From Nocardia brasiliensis ATCC 700358 (GTDB lineage Bacteria; Actinomycetota; Actinomycetes; Mycobacteriales; Mycobacteriaceae), in assembly GCF_000250675.2 (NCBI RefSeq), contig NC_018681.1, forward strand, positions 7,130,001 through 7,194,000: a stretch of DNA of 64,000 bases. The letters run 5' to 3'. The notes beneath the pieces were generated by a model. That model had not been told where the DNA came from and searched no databases. It saw only the letters and a list, made by a program, of their open reading frames with translations. Numbering within the stretch: position 1 is the stretch's first letter; the number at the start of each line of letters is the position of its first letter. A program made the translations under genes and the position numbers. This document shows, one piece after another, positions 1 to 7,442 of this stretch.

Positions 1-954
1 CTGCCAATCGAGCTGACCGGGCGCGTGCGCGTCGGTATCGATGGCGAACAGGCAGTCCATCTCGAGCGCCAGTCGCATCAAACGCGAAGGAGGATCCCGT
101 CGTTCGGGCCTGCTGTTGATCTCGACGGCGGTGCCGAACTTGCGGCACGCCTCGAACACCACCTCGGCGTCGAAGCTCGACTCCGGCCGGGTGCCGCGAC
201 CACCGGTGACCAGCCTGCCCGTGCAGTGCCCGAGCACGTCCACATTGGGATTGGCGACCGCGTAGACCATCCGCTTGGTCATCGTCGCGCTGTCCGCGCG
301 CAGGTGCGAATGCACGCTGGCCACCACGATATCGAGTTCGGCGAGCAGATCGGCCTGCTGATCCAGGGTGCCGTCGTCGAGGATGTCCACCTCGATGCCG
401 GTCAGGATGCGGAACGGCGCCATCCGCTCGTTCAGTTCGGCGACGACGTCCAACTGCTTGCGCAACCGGCTCTCGGACAGGCCGTTCGCCACGGTCAGCC
501 GGGGCGAATGGTCGGTCAGCGCACAGTATTCGTGCCCGAGCGCGGCGGCGACGCCCATCATCTCCGCGATCGGGCTGCCGCCGTCGGACCAATCCGAGTG
601 GGTGTGCAGATCGCCGCGCAGGCGGGTGCGCAGCGCCTTACCGGACGCGCCGATCGGCTTCGCGGCGTTGCGCTGATCGATCAGGTACTGCGGCAGCACA
701 CCCGCCGAGGCCTGCTCGATCACCGCGGCGGTTTTCGGGCCGATCCCGGGGATCTCCCGCCAGCTGTGCGCCGCCTGATGCGCCGCGCGTTCCGCCGCGG
801 ACAGTCCGGCGACGATATCGGCGGCCTTACGGTAGGCCTTCACCCGGTAGGTCTCGGCTCGTGCGCGTTCCAGCCAGAAGCCGATTTCGCGCAGCACCTC
901 GACCGGGCCCGGCGTCGCCGCCGGACCGGTCGCGCTCGAATCGTCTTCCGCCAC
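1..954 (-). CDS. PHP-domain protein with N-terminal helix-hairpin-helix region (3' end outside window)
   Basis: Reading the minus strand from a GTG at 954 gives an open frame of about 318 codons that runs off the window. The N-terminal ~100 residues look like the HhH part of X-family polymerases (WREIPGIGPKTAAVIEQA). A PHP metal-dependent phosphoesterase domain follows, with motifs GDLHTHSDWSDG, ALTDHSPR, ASVHSHL and DTDAHAPGQ that supply the usual His/Asp metal ligands. The family is known for trinuclear-metal phosphoesterases; the substrate here is unknown. It starts 5 bp after the stop of the RibD-like gene, so it is probably the last or a late gene of the sepIVA-rnc-mutM transcription unit. 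The polymerase catalytic domain itself is not visible in the part present. Confidence 0.85.
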   Translation of the reverse strand, partial: MAEDDSSATGPAATPGPVEVLREIGFWLERARAETYRVKAYRKAADIVAGLSAAERAAHQAAHSWREIPGIGPKTAAVIEQASAGVLPQYLIDQRNAAKPIGASGKALRTRLRGDLHTHSDWSDGGSPIAEMMGVAAALGHEYCALTDHSPRLTVANGLSESRLRKQLDVVAELNERMAPFRILTGIEVDILDDGTLDQQADLLAELDIVVASVHSHLRADSATMTKRMVYAVANPNVDVLGHCTGRLVTGGRGTRPESSFDAEVVFEACRKFGTAVEINSRPERRDPPSRLMRLALEMDCLFAIDTDAHAPGQLDWQ

Positions 955-959
955 TGCGG

Positions 960-1541
960 TTAACGAATCCTGCTGTACTTCATGAACGCCACTCCGTCCT
1001 CGAAGACGCGGCTGGTGATCACCCGGAACCTGGCCGCGTCGGGCAGCCGTGGACCGGTGCCGAACAGCGACCGGCCGTGCCCGAGCAGCACCGGGTACAG
1101 CTTGAGGAAGATCTGATCGATCTCCGGCAACAACACCTGGGCGAGTTCACCGCCGCCGCACAACCAGATGCCCAGTCCGGGTTCGCGCTTGAGTTCGCGC
1201 ACCTTCGCCAGCGGGTCCGCGGCGATCAACTCGACGTCCGGGTCGGGGTCCTCCGGCAGCGTCGTCGACACCACGTACTGCTTCAGATGCGAATACGGGC
1301 TCGACGTACCCGTCCGCACGCCGAAATCGTGCGTCTTGCGGCCCATCAGCACGGTGTCGAAATAGCGGTTGCGCTTATCGATGCCGAGCGACTCGCGCAC
1401 CTTGGTCGGCAGCGTCTCGGGGTACTGCGCGGTGATCGCAGGGCCGTGGTCGCCGCCGACCGGGAAGAAATCGACCGACCCGTCATCGGTGGCGATGAAT
1501 CCGTCGATGGTCGACGCTACGTAGTACGTGAGCTTGCGCAT
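960..1541 (-). CDS. Dihydrofolate reductase / RibD C-terminal family protein
   Basis: About 193 residues. It begins MRKLTYYVASTIDGFIA, the typical first strand of the DHFR-fold RibD_C family, and has the later motifs VLMGRKTHDFG and IWLCGGGELAQVLL (nucleotide-binding GGG loop). Members are NADPH-dependent reductases, mostly of unknown substrate; this is not a canonical folA. I chose the ATG at 1541 because GGAGGAAGG lies directly upstream; a frame-extended start exists at 1556. It follows mutM by about 60 bp and is followed within 5 bp by the PHP gene on the same strand, so the three are likely cotranscribed. Confidence 0.85.
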   Translation of the reverse strand: MRKLTYYVASTIDGFIATDDGSVDFFPVGGDHGPAITAQYPETLPTKVRESLGIDKRNRYFDTVLMGRKTHDFGVRTGTSSPYSHLKQYVVSTTLPEDPDPDVELIAADPLAKVRELKREPGLGIWLCGGGELAQVLLPEIDQIFLKLYPVLLGHGRSLFGTGPRLPDAARFRVITSRVFEDGVAFMKYSRIR

Positions 1542-1601
1542 ATGTCCTTCCTCCACGGCCCCGACACCCGGACCGCCTACAAGAAAGGTAGCTCGTGCTC
1601 C

Positions 1602-2462
1602 CTAACGAGGGCGAGGCTTCGCCTGGCACCGCGGGCAAGAATAGGAGGAACGATTCATGAATTTCTCCCGCTGGATCGCGGCACCGCAGCGGCGGCACGG
1701 CTCGTCCTCGCGGCCGTACACCGCGAGGGAGCGCTCGAAATAGCCGGACTGGCCGTTGACGTTCACATACAGCGCGTCGAACGAGGTGCCGCCCGCGGCG
1801 AGCGCCTCCCCCATCACCGCGCCGACATCGGCGAGCAGGCCGCGCAGCACGGGGCGGGACAGACCGGAGGCGAGGCGCGTGCCGTGCAGCTTTGCCCGCC
1901 ACAGGGATTCGTCGGCGTAGATGTTGCCGATGCCGGAGATCACGCTCTGATCGAGCAGCACGCGTTTGATCTCGGTCTGCTTGGCGCGGATCGCACGCAC
2001 CACGGACTCGACGTCGAAGCGCGGGTCCAGCGGGTCACGGGCGATGTGCGCGACCGGTTCCGGTACCAGGGTGCCGTCCACCTCGACCAGCGGCGCGAGC
2101 GCCCAGCCGCCGAAGGTGCGCTGATCGACGAAACGCAGTTGAGTGCCGTCGTGCAGGGTGGCGCGGATGTGCGCGTGCTTCTCCAGCGGCGCGTCGGCGG
2201 GTTGCACCAGCATCTGACCGCTCATTCCCAGGTGCACGACCAGGGACGTGTCCGGCTCGTCGAAGGTGAGCCAGAGGAATTTGCCCCGCCGCTCGGCGGA
2301 CTGGACCTTCAGTCCGGCCAGCCGTGCGGCGAGATCGGCGGCGCCTTCGAGATGACGGCGCACCGAGCGGGGATGGGTGATCGCGACCGAGTCGATGACC
2401 CGGCCGACCACGTGTTCGGCGATACCGCGCCGGACGACCTCGACCTCGGGAAGTTCGGGCAC
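1602..2462 (-). CDS. mutM: Formamidopyrimidine-DNA glycosylase (Fpg/MutM)
   Basis: A 286-residue bifunctional glycosylase/AP lyase that removes 8-oxoguanine and formamidopyrimidines from DNA. The start MPELPEVE gives the catalytic Pro2 and Glu3, and Lys61 in RRGKFLW is the conserved active-site lysine. A helix-two-turn-helix lies around SVISGIGNIYADE. The C-terminus is a zinc finger with Cys256, Cys259, Cys276 and Cys279 and the conserved Arg before SYSCPRCQ. Length and motifs are those of a full, active enzyme. It starts 2 bp after the rnc stop, matching the rnc-fpg order in mycobacteria. Confidence 0.97.
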   Translation of the reverse strand: MPELPEVEVVRRGIAEHVVGRVIDSVAITHPRSVRRHLEGAADLAARLAGLKVQSAERRGKFLWLTFDEPDTSLVVHLGMSGQMLVQPADAPLEKHAHIRATLHDGTQLRFVDQRTFGGWALAPLVEVDGTLVPEPVAHIARDPLDPRFDVESVVRAIRAKQTEIKRVLLDQSVISGIGNIYADESLWRAKLHGTRLASGLSRPVLRGLLADVGAVMGEALAAGGTSFDALYVNVNGQSGYFERSLAVYGREDEPCRRCGAAIQREKFMNRSSYSCPRCQAKPRPR

Positions 2463-2464
2463 GA

Positions 2465-3178
2465 TCAGGCTTCGGCGGTCAGCGCCTGGTAGGCGGTGCC
2501 CGCGGCCTTCTGCTCGGCTTCCTTCTTCGATCGGCCGACGCCCTGGCCGTAGGCCTGGCCGCCGATCATCGTGGTCGCGGTGAATTCCTTGTCGTGATCG
2601 GGACCGGTCGAAGTGATCTCGTAGCTGGGCACGCCGAGGCCGCGTTCCGCGGTGAGCTCCTGCAGGCTCGTCTTCCAGTCGAGCCCGGCCCCCATCCGGG
2701 GACCGCGCTCGAGCAGGTCGGCGAACAGGCGCAACACCACCGCGCGCGCGACATCGATGCCGTGCTCCAGGTGCACCGCACCGAGCAGCGACTCCATCCC
2801 GTCGGCGAGGATGCTCGGCTTGTCCCGGCCGCCGGTGAGCTCTTCGCCCTTGCCGAGCAGCAGGTGCGCGCCGAGACCGCCCGCGCCGAGCTGACGAGCC
2901 ACCTCGGCGAGCGCGTGCATGTTCACCACGCTCGCGCGCAGCTTCGCCAGCTCGCCCTCGGACTTGTCCGGGTGCTCGTGATACAGCCGCTCGGTGATGC
3001 TCAATCCGAGGACGGAATCGCCGAGGAACTCCAGACGCTCGTTGGTCGGCAGCCCGCCGTTCTCGTATGCGTAGGACCGGTGCGTCAGCGCCAGGCGCAG
3101 CAACTCCGGCTGCACCTCGACGCCGAGCGCCGCGAGCAGGCTCGCGTGTGCACCGGACGAGTCTGGTTCATCAGTCAC
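2465..3178 (-). CDS. rnc: Ribonuclease III
   Basis: 237 residues from a GTG at 3178. Double-strand-specific endoribonuclease used in rRNA and mRNA maturation. The catalytic signature NERLEFLGDSVLGL is at residues 46-59, and a double-stranded-RNA binding domain fills the last ~70 residues (SLQELTAERGLGVPSYE ... GVGRSKKEAEQKAA). A longer frame upstream overlaps rpmF, so I set the start at GTG 3178, leaving 22 bp after the rpmF stop. This rpmF-rnc-mutM order is common in actinobacteria. Confidence 0.96.
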   Translation of the reverse strand: MTDEPDSSGAHASLLAALGVEVQPELLRLALTHRSYAYENGGLPTNERLEFLGDSVLGLSITERLYHEHPDKSEGELAKLRASVVNMHALAEVARQLGAGGLGAHLLLGKGEELTGGRDKPSILADGMESLLGAVHLEHGIDVARAVVLRLFADLLERGPRMGAGLDWKTSLQELTAERGLGVPSYEITSTGPDHDKEFTATTMIGGQAYGQGVGRSKKEAEQKAAGTAYQALTAEA

Positions 3179-3200
3179 GTCGATACGACAGGTCGAACTG

Positions 3201-3383
3201 TCAGACAGCAGCGGTGACCTGGCGACCCTTGTAGGTGCCGCAGGACGGGCACGCGATGTGCGGCAGGGTCTTCTCACCGCAGGCGCGGTTCGGGCAGGTG
3301 ATCAGGGTCGGCGCGGTGGCCTTCCACTGGCTGCGCCGCGACCTGGTGTTGGAACGGGACATCCGGCGCTTGGGAACGGCCAC
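3201..3383 (-). CDS. rpmF: 50S ribosomal protein L32
   Basis: 60 residues beginning MAVPKRRMSRSNTRSRRSQW, the standard L32 start. It keeps the zinc-ribbon cysteines (Cys30, Cys35, Cys45, Cys48), so it is the zinc-binding version of L32. It starts 2 bp after the stop of the DUF177 gene, the usual pairing in bacteria. Confidence 0.98.
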   Translation of the reverse strand: MAVPKRRMSRSNTRSRRSQWKATAPTLITCPNRACGEKTLPHIACPSCGTYKGRQVTAAV

Positions 3384-3385
3384 GA

Positions 3386-4057
3386 CTACTTCTCCTCTGT
3401 CCTATTGCTTGCCATATCGGCTGAGTGGTCTGTTGCTGTGGCCGCACCCGATTCGGGGCTGCCGTTACCGGGCGATTCGGTGGCGAACTTCGCCAGCCCG
3501 GCCCAGCGAGGGTCAAGTATCTCATGCGAGTGCGCAGAACCCGCAATCGCCATCCGTACGCCGCATTCCGCGCACAGTCCGGCGCAGTCCGGGGTGCACA
3601 GCGGCTGCAGCGGCAGTTCCAGCCCGATCGCGTCGATGACCACCGGTTCGAGGTCGATGGTGTCGTCCACCATGCGGTAGACCTCGTCATCGTCGGTGGT
3701 CTGCTCGGTGGTGCTGTCCGGGTAGGCGAACAGCTCGGTGAGAGGCAGATCGATCCCATCGGTGAACGGTTCGAGGCAGCGCGAGCACTCGCCCTCGATG
3801 GGCGCGTGCACGGTTCCGGTGACCAGCACACCCTCGGACACCGCCTGCAACTGCAGGTCGAACTCGACCTGCGCACCCACCGGGACGCCGACCAGGTCGA
3901 GGCCGATCCGCGCGGTGGTATCGAAGGTGCGCTGCAGTTCACGCATGGTCCCCGGCCGGCGGCCGAGGCTGCGCACGTCCAGCACGAAAGCCGCGTCCGG
4001 CTCCCGGCGCGAGGCCGAGCGCGGACGCGAGGCAGAACCGGAACCGGCGGGCATCAC
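3386..4057 (-). CDS. DUF177 (YceD-like) domain protein
   Basis: 223 residues. The central part has the DUF177 pattern with a first cysteine pair in GECSRCLEPF and a second cysteine group near the C-terminus (CTPDCAGLCAECG). DUF177 proteins occur next to rpmF throughout bacteria and have been linked to 23S rRNA/ribosome maturation in plants and E. coli. The first ~35 residues are a basic, serine-rich extension that is probably disordered. It lies 2 bp upstream of rpmF. Equivalent to Rv2926c by position and pattern. Confidence 0.9.
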   Translation of the reverse strand: MMPAGSGSASRPRSASRREPDAAFVLDVRSLGRRPGTMRELQRTFDTTARIGLDLVGVPVGAQVEFDLQLQAVSEGVLVTGTVHAPIEGECSRCLEPFTDGIDLPLTELFAYPDSTTEQTTDDDEVYRMVDDTIDLEPVVIDAIGLELPLQPLCTPDCAGLCAECGVRMAIAGSAHSHEILDPRWAGLAKFATESPGNGSPESGAATATDHSADMASNRTEEK

Positions 4058-4163
4058 GAACTCACTTCACAATCGGGGGGAATGGGCAACCACTCCACGA
4101 TACGCGAGCGGGTTCGTCCACCCAAATTGCGCGAGCACCGGTCCCGCGCCGCCGGAGCGCGGG

Positions 4164-4910
4164 TCAGCGGCGGTATTCGCCGGCGTAGTCGGGGGCGCCC
4201 GCGCCGGAGCGCAGCTGATGCCGGCCGCGACCGACCGTGCGCAAGGTATTGGAGAGGGTTTCCTCGAAGTCGGCGAGTTTCGAGTCGACGTAGTGGTCGC
4301 ATTCCTCGCGCATCGCGTCGGCGTCGGCGTGCGCCGCGTCGATCACCCGCGCGGATTCGGCGTGCGCGGCCCGCACCACCTCGGTCTGCGAGACGAGCCG
4401 GTCCCGCTCCGCTTCGCCGTCGGCCACCGAGCGGTCGTAAGAAGCCTTGCCCGCCTCGATCATTCGCTCGGACTCCACCCGGGCCCGGTTGGTGACGGCC
4501 TCGAATTCGGCGTTGCCGTCGGCGACCACGCGATCGGCCTCGGCCTGCGCGGTGTTGACCAGATGGTCGGCGTGCGCGCTGGCCTCGGCCACCATCCGGT
4601 CGGCGTGCGCCTTGGCGTCGGCGAGGATGCGATCGGCCTCTTCCCGGGCCGAGCCGATGGTGTGCGCGGCCTGCTCGTTGGCGCTGGTCACCGTCACGTC
4701 GGCGGCCGAGCGGGCGTCGGACACGATCTTGTCTCGGATGTCCAGCACATCCTGGGCGTCGTCCAGCTCGCCCGGCAACGCGTCGCGCACGTCGTCGAGC
4801 AGTTCGAGCACGTCGCCGCGCGGCACGATGCAGCTGCGGGTCGGCGGGATGCCACGCGCCTCCTCGACGATGGCGACCAGCTCGTCGAGTGCTTCGAATA
4901 CGCGGTACAT
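4164..4910 (-). CDS. sepIVA: DivIVA-domain cell-division/elongation protein SepIVA
   Basis: 248 residues starting MYRVFEALDELVAIVEEARG. An N-terminal DivIVA-like segment is followed by a long alanine-, glutamate- and arginine-rich coiled coil (roughly residues 60-225) with repeated A-[DE]-R/A-H-A-D motifs. It matches the mycobacterial SepIVA (Rv2927c type), a cytoplasmic protein needed for septation and polar envelope synthesis, and sits in the same place upstream of the DUF177 gene. About 106 bp separate it from that gene; it is probably the first gene of the minus-strand unit running to the PHP gene. Confidence 0.9.
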   Translation of the reverse strand: MYRVFEALDELVAIVEEARGIPPTRSCIVPRGDVLELLDDVRDALPGELDDAQDVLDIRDKIVSDARSAADVTVTSANEQAAHTIGSAREEADRILADAKAHADRMVAEASAHADHLVNTAQAEADRVVADGNAEFEAVTNRARVESERMIEAGKASYDRSVADGEAERDRLVSQTEVVRAAHAESARVIDAAHADADAMREECDHYVDSKLADFEETLSNTLRTVGRGRHQLRSGAGAPDYAGEYRR

Positions 4911-5273
4911 GCTGACTACCCCACTCTCCTACGACTCACGGCGAACTCTCCGCCGAGCCCCAGTGTGCCCCTCGTCACGGCTTGTGCCGAGTCACCCTCC
5001 GGTGTGTCGTGCCAGTGTCTCGCACGCCACATAAATCAAGTGGAGGATAAGCCTCCACTTCGTGGTACCTTCGATAGGAAGATCGACAAGGTCTTCGGCT
5101 TAGCGCGCAGTCCCCACCGGGACCTGCGGGATTGAGGAAGCCAGAGAGCAAGGGCCACACCGGTCCGCCCGTTGTCGACAGGTTCTGTGCGAAACCTGCC
5201 GAGAGCCCGGCGGGAAGGAAGCGATCACCGTCGCTGTTGTCCCACTCGAAGGCCCTGTTCGATCGGAAAGACC
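4911..5273. other. Intergenic region between sepIVA and gtrA-like gene, with a palindrome
   Basis: 363 bp between divergently transcribed genes. It should hold the promoters for sepIVA (minus) and the GtrA-family gene (plus). The clearest element is the inverted repeat at 5038-5060, listed separately. I found no credible small ORF; frames on both strands here lack ribosome binding sites and family resemblance. Confidence 0.6.
5038..5060. promoter_or_regulatory. Perfect 9-bp inverted repeat, putative operator
   Basis: AAGTGGAGG and CCTCCACTT separated by 5 bases (ATAAG). It is about 215 bp before the GtrA-family start and 128 bp before sepIVA. The symmetry and AT-rich spacer suggest a dimeric repressor site or an early hairpin in a long leader; there is no T-tract after it, so a terminator is less likely. 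Confidence 0.4.
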
Positions 5274-5792
5274 ATGACAGTTCTGGATCTGGAGCGACCG
5301 GCGGGAGCAAACGCGACCAGCTTGTTCCTGCCGTGGGTCGGCCCGTACCCGGTGCTACCCGCAGCACCCGTCGCGGCGCGATTCGAGCAGCTGATCACCT
5401 ACCTGCGCGGCGACCGCGCGTTCGCCCAGCTCATCCGCTTCGCGCTGGTCGGCGGTTCCAGCAATATCGCCTACGTCCTGCTGTTCTTCGCGATGCACGG
5501 CATCGGCCCGCTGATCGCCAACGTGGTCGGCTCGATCGTCAGCACCGTCATCGCCAACGAACTGCATCGCCAGCTCACCTTCCACGCCCGCGGCCGCGTC
5601 GGCTGGTTCACCGCCCAGTGGGAGGGCGGCGGCTTGGCCCTCGTCGGCCTCGCCATCACCACCGCAGGCCTGGCCGCCCTCGACGTCTGGGCCCCCAGCA
5701 TCGGCGGCCCCGCCGAGGCCACCGCCATCCTCGCCATCACCGCGGCAGTAGGCGGCATGCGCTTCCTCGCCCTACGCGGCCTGGTCTTCTGA
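5274..5792 (+). CDS. GtrA family membrane protein
   Basis: 172 residues from ATG 5274. The segment AQLIRFALVGGSSNIAYVLL starts the GtrA domain, and the sequence has four hydrophobic segments with the conserved NELHRQLTFHARGR loop between helices 2 and 3. GtrA-family proteins are small polytopic membrane proteins associated with flipping or moving lipid-linked sugars for cell-wall polysaccharides, e.g. arabinogalactan. A preceding in-frame extension (from 5172) lacks support. No glycosyltransferase is adjacent, so the substrate cannot be inferred from context. Confidence 0.85.
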   Translation: MTVLDLERPAGANATSLFLPWVGPYPVLPAAPVAARFEQLITYLRGDRAFAQLIRFALVGGSSNIAYVLLFFAMHGIGPLIANVVGSIVSTVIANELHRQLTFHARGRVGWFTAQWEGGGLALVGLAITTAGLAALDVWAPSIGGPAEATAILAITAAVGGMRFLALRGLVF

Positions 5793-5810
5793 ACCATCAC
5801 CGCAGCCCAC

Positions 5811-5849
5811 GAATCAGCCCCGGCGCCGAACCCGGCCCGGGGCTGATTC
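5811..5849. terminator. Bidirectional hairpin between convergent genes
   Basis: GAATCAGCCCCGG pairs perfectly with CCGGGGCTGATTC (13 bp) around a 13-nt loop. It lies between the stops of the plus-strand GtrA-like gene and the minus-strand hypothetical gene, so it can end transcription from both sides. Confidence 0.75.
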
Positions 5850-6287
5850 CTATCCAGAGCCGCGAAGGGCCTCGCGAACCGCCTCCGTCACCGAAGCCAG
5901 GGCAGCCGTGATCTCGTCCGCGTCGTAGCCGGTGCGATAACGCGCCTCCTTGCCCCCCAACAGTTCCCAGGTAGCAGCAAGAAGAACCGGCCATAGCTCG
6001 AGGACCGGCCGACGAACATACCGCACAACTTCGCCGTCTGCCCTGAGCGCCTGCTCCGGCACTTCGGCCCGATCGGCTTTTCGATCCCCCGCAACGATCC
6101 TGACCCGAGCCACCTCTCGCGGAATCGACCTCACAAGCTCGTACAAGAGCGTATCGATCTCCCGAGTCCAACCATGTCCGACCATAGCCGCCCGGTTCAC
6201 GTCCCCCATTTGACGTGTCAGCTGCCTGATAATCTCGAAATCCGGCCCCACCATGACGAACTCGGTTCCAGCAGAATCCGATCCCAT
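5850..6287 (-). CDS. Hypothetical protein, 145 aa
   Basis: A soluble, charged 145-residue protein starting MGSDSAGTEFVMVGPDFEI; I do not recognise a family. It has an amphipathic N-terminal helix (FEIIRQLTRQMGDVNRAAM), a middle with many Arg/Val alternations and a C-terminal helix (ADEITAALASVTEAVREAL). No signal peptide or transmembrane segment is seen. It lies 55 bp after coaD on the same strand and ends at a hairpin shared with the convergent gtrA-like gene. Confidence 0.6.
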   Translation of the reverse strand: MGSDSAGTEFVMVGPDFEIIRQLTRQMGDVNRAAMVGHGWTREIDTLLYELVRSIPREVARVRIVAGDRKADRAEVPEQALRADGEVVRYVRRPVLELWPVLLAATWELLGGKEARYRTGYDADEITAALASVTEAVREALRGSG

Positions 6288-6342
6288 TCGATCTCCGTCC
6301 GTATCAGCGCGGTGACTTTGTGCGACGGAGGCAGCGGTTCGA

Positions 6343-6828
6343 TCAGCTTTTGCGGTCGGCGAGGCGGGTTAGGAGGCGTTTGTGGACCGAGGGGGGGAGC
6401 ATGTCTACGACGTCGCCGCCGAAGGCTGCTACTTCTTTGACGAGGGAGCTGGAGAGGTAGCCGAAGGCGGGGTTGGTGGCTATGAAGAAGGTTTCTACGC
6501 CGGAGAGTTTTTTGTTCATCTGCGCCATTTGCAGTTCGTAACCGAAGTCGGTCGCGTCGCGCAGGCCCTTCACGATCGCGGTGACGTTCTGCTCCTTGGC
6601 GAAATCGACCAGCAGCCCGTACCAGGACTCCACCCGGACGTTGGGCAGGTGCGCGGTCGACTCGCGCAGCATCTCCATGCGCTCGTCGACGCTGAACATG
6701 CCCTGCTTGTTCTTGTTGATCATGACGGTGACAACGACCTCGTCGAACTGGGCCGCGGCCCGGGTGAAGACGTCGATGTGTCCGTTGGTCACGGGGTCGA
6801 AGGACCCGGGGCACAATGCTCCAGCCAT
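6343..6828 (-). CDS. coaD: Phosphopantetheine adenylyltransferase
   Basis: 161 residues. Transfers AMP from ATP to 4'-phosphopantetheine to give dephospho-CoA, the penultimate step of CoA synthesis. The nucleotidyltransferase T/HxGH motif is TNGH at residues 14-17 after the typical start GALCPGSFDPV, and the C-terminal SSSLVKEVAAFGGDV matches the ISSS/VKE signature. It follows rsmD by 62 bp on the same strand, the standard rsmD-coaD pairing. A TAGCGT box lies 6 bp before the ATG, so it may also be transcribed as a leaderless mRNA. Confidence 0.97.
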   Translation of the reverse strand: MAGALCPGSFDPVTNGHIDVFTRAAAQFDEVVVTVMINKNKQGMFSVDERMEMLRESTAHLPNVRVESWYGLLVDFAKEQNVTAIVKGLRDATDFGYELQMAQMNKKLSGVETFFIATNPAFGYLSSSLVKEVAAFGGDVVDMLPPSVHKRLLTRLADRKS

Positions 6829-6834
6829 GGTCAG

Positions 6835-6840
6835 ACGCTA
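6835..6840 (-). promoter_or_regulatory. Putative -10 element of a leaderless coaD transcript
   Basis: On the minus strand TAGCGT is followed by 6 bases and then the coaD ATG (6828), so transcription would begin at the start codon. No Shine-Dalgarno sequence precedes this ATG. Confidence 0.4.
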
Positions 6841-6890
6841 TCGTGTCGACCCGCCGCACACCACAGCGGGTGCGCCAGGCCACACCGCGG

Positions 6891-7442
6891 CTATTCGAAC
6901 GTCGCCGACTCGATCCGCGTCTCCCCGTATTTGCGCGGCTTCAGCGCGGAATACCCTGCGGGCCAGACGATCTCCGGTGACCGGATGGATCGCTCCACCA
7001 CCACCAAGGCGTCCGGGCGCAGCCAGCCGCGGGTCAGCGCGCGCAGATCCGCGAGCACCGCGTCGGTCTCGACCGCGTACGGCGGATCGGAGAGCACCAG
7101 GTCGAATTCGCCCGCACCACCCAGTGCCAGCACCGACGACACCGTGCCGAGACGCAGTTCCGCACCGGGCAGTCCGAGGTCGGCGATGTTGCCGCGCACG
7201 ATCGCCGCGGCCTTGCGATCGGATTCGACCAGCAGCGCGTGCGCGGCGCCGCGCGAGAGCGCCTCCAACCCGAGCGCCCCCGACCCCGCGTAGAGGTCGA
7301 GCACTCTGGCGCCGTCGAAGTCGATCCGGGCGTCGAGCGCGCTGAACAGCGCCTCGCGCACCCGATCGGAGGTCGGGCGGGTACCAGCGGGCGGCACCCG
7401 CAGGCGCCGCCCGCCCGCCGTCCCGGCGACGATCCGCGTCAT
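6891..7442 (-). CDS. rsmD: 16S rRNA (guanine(966)-N(2))-methyltransferase RsmD
   Basis: 183 residues from ATG 7442. SAM-dependent N2-methyltransferase acting on G966 of 16S rRNA. Motif I VLDLYAGSGALGLEALSRGA is at residues 48-67 and the amino-methylase motif DPPY at 119-122. The N-terminus MTRIVAGTAGGRRLRVPPAG is typical. Its ATG overlaps the pyc stop codon (ATGA), implying translational coupling to pyruvate carboxylase. The same order (Rv2967c-Rv2966c-Rv2965c) is found in M. tuberculosis. Confidence 0.96.
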   Translation of the reverse strand: MTRIVAGTAGGRRLRVPPAGTRPTSDRVREALFSALDARIDFDGARVLDLYAGSGALGLEALSRGAAHALLVESDRKAAAIVRGNIADLGLPGAELRLGTVSSVLALGGAGEFDLVLSDPPYAVETDAVLADLRALTRGWLRPDALVVVERSIRSPEIVWPAGYSALKPRKYGETRIESATFE

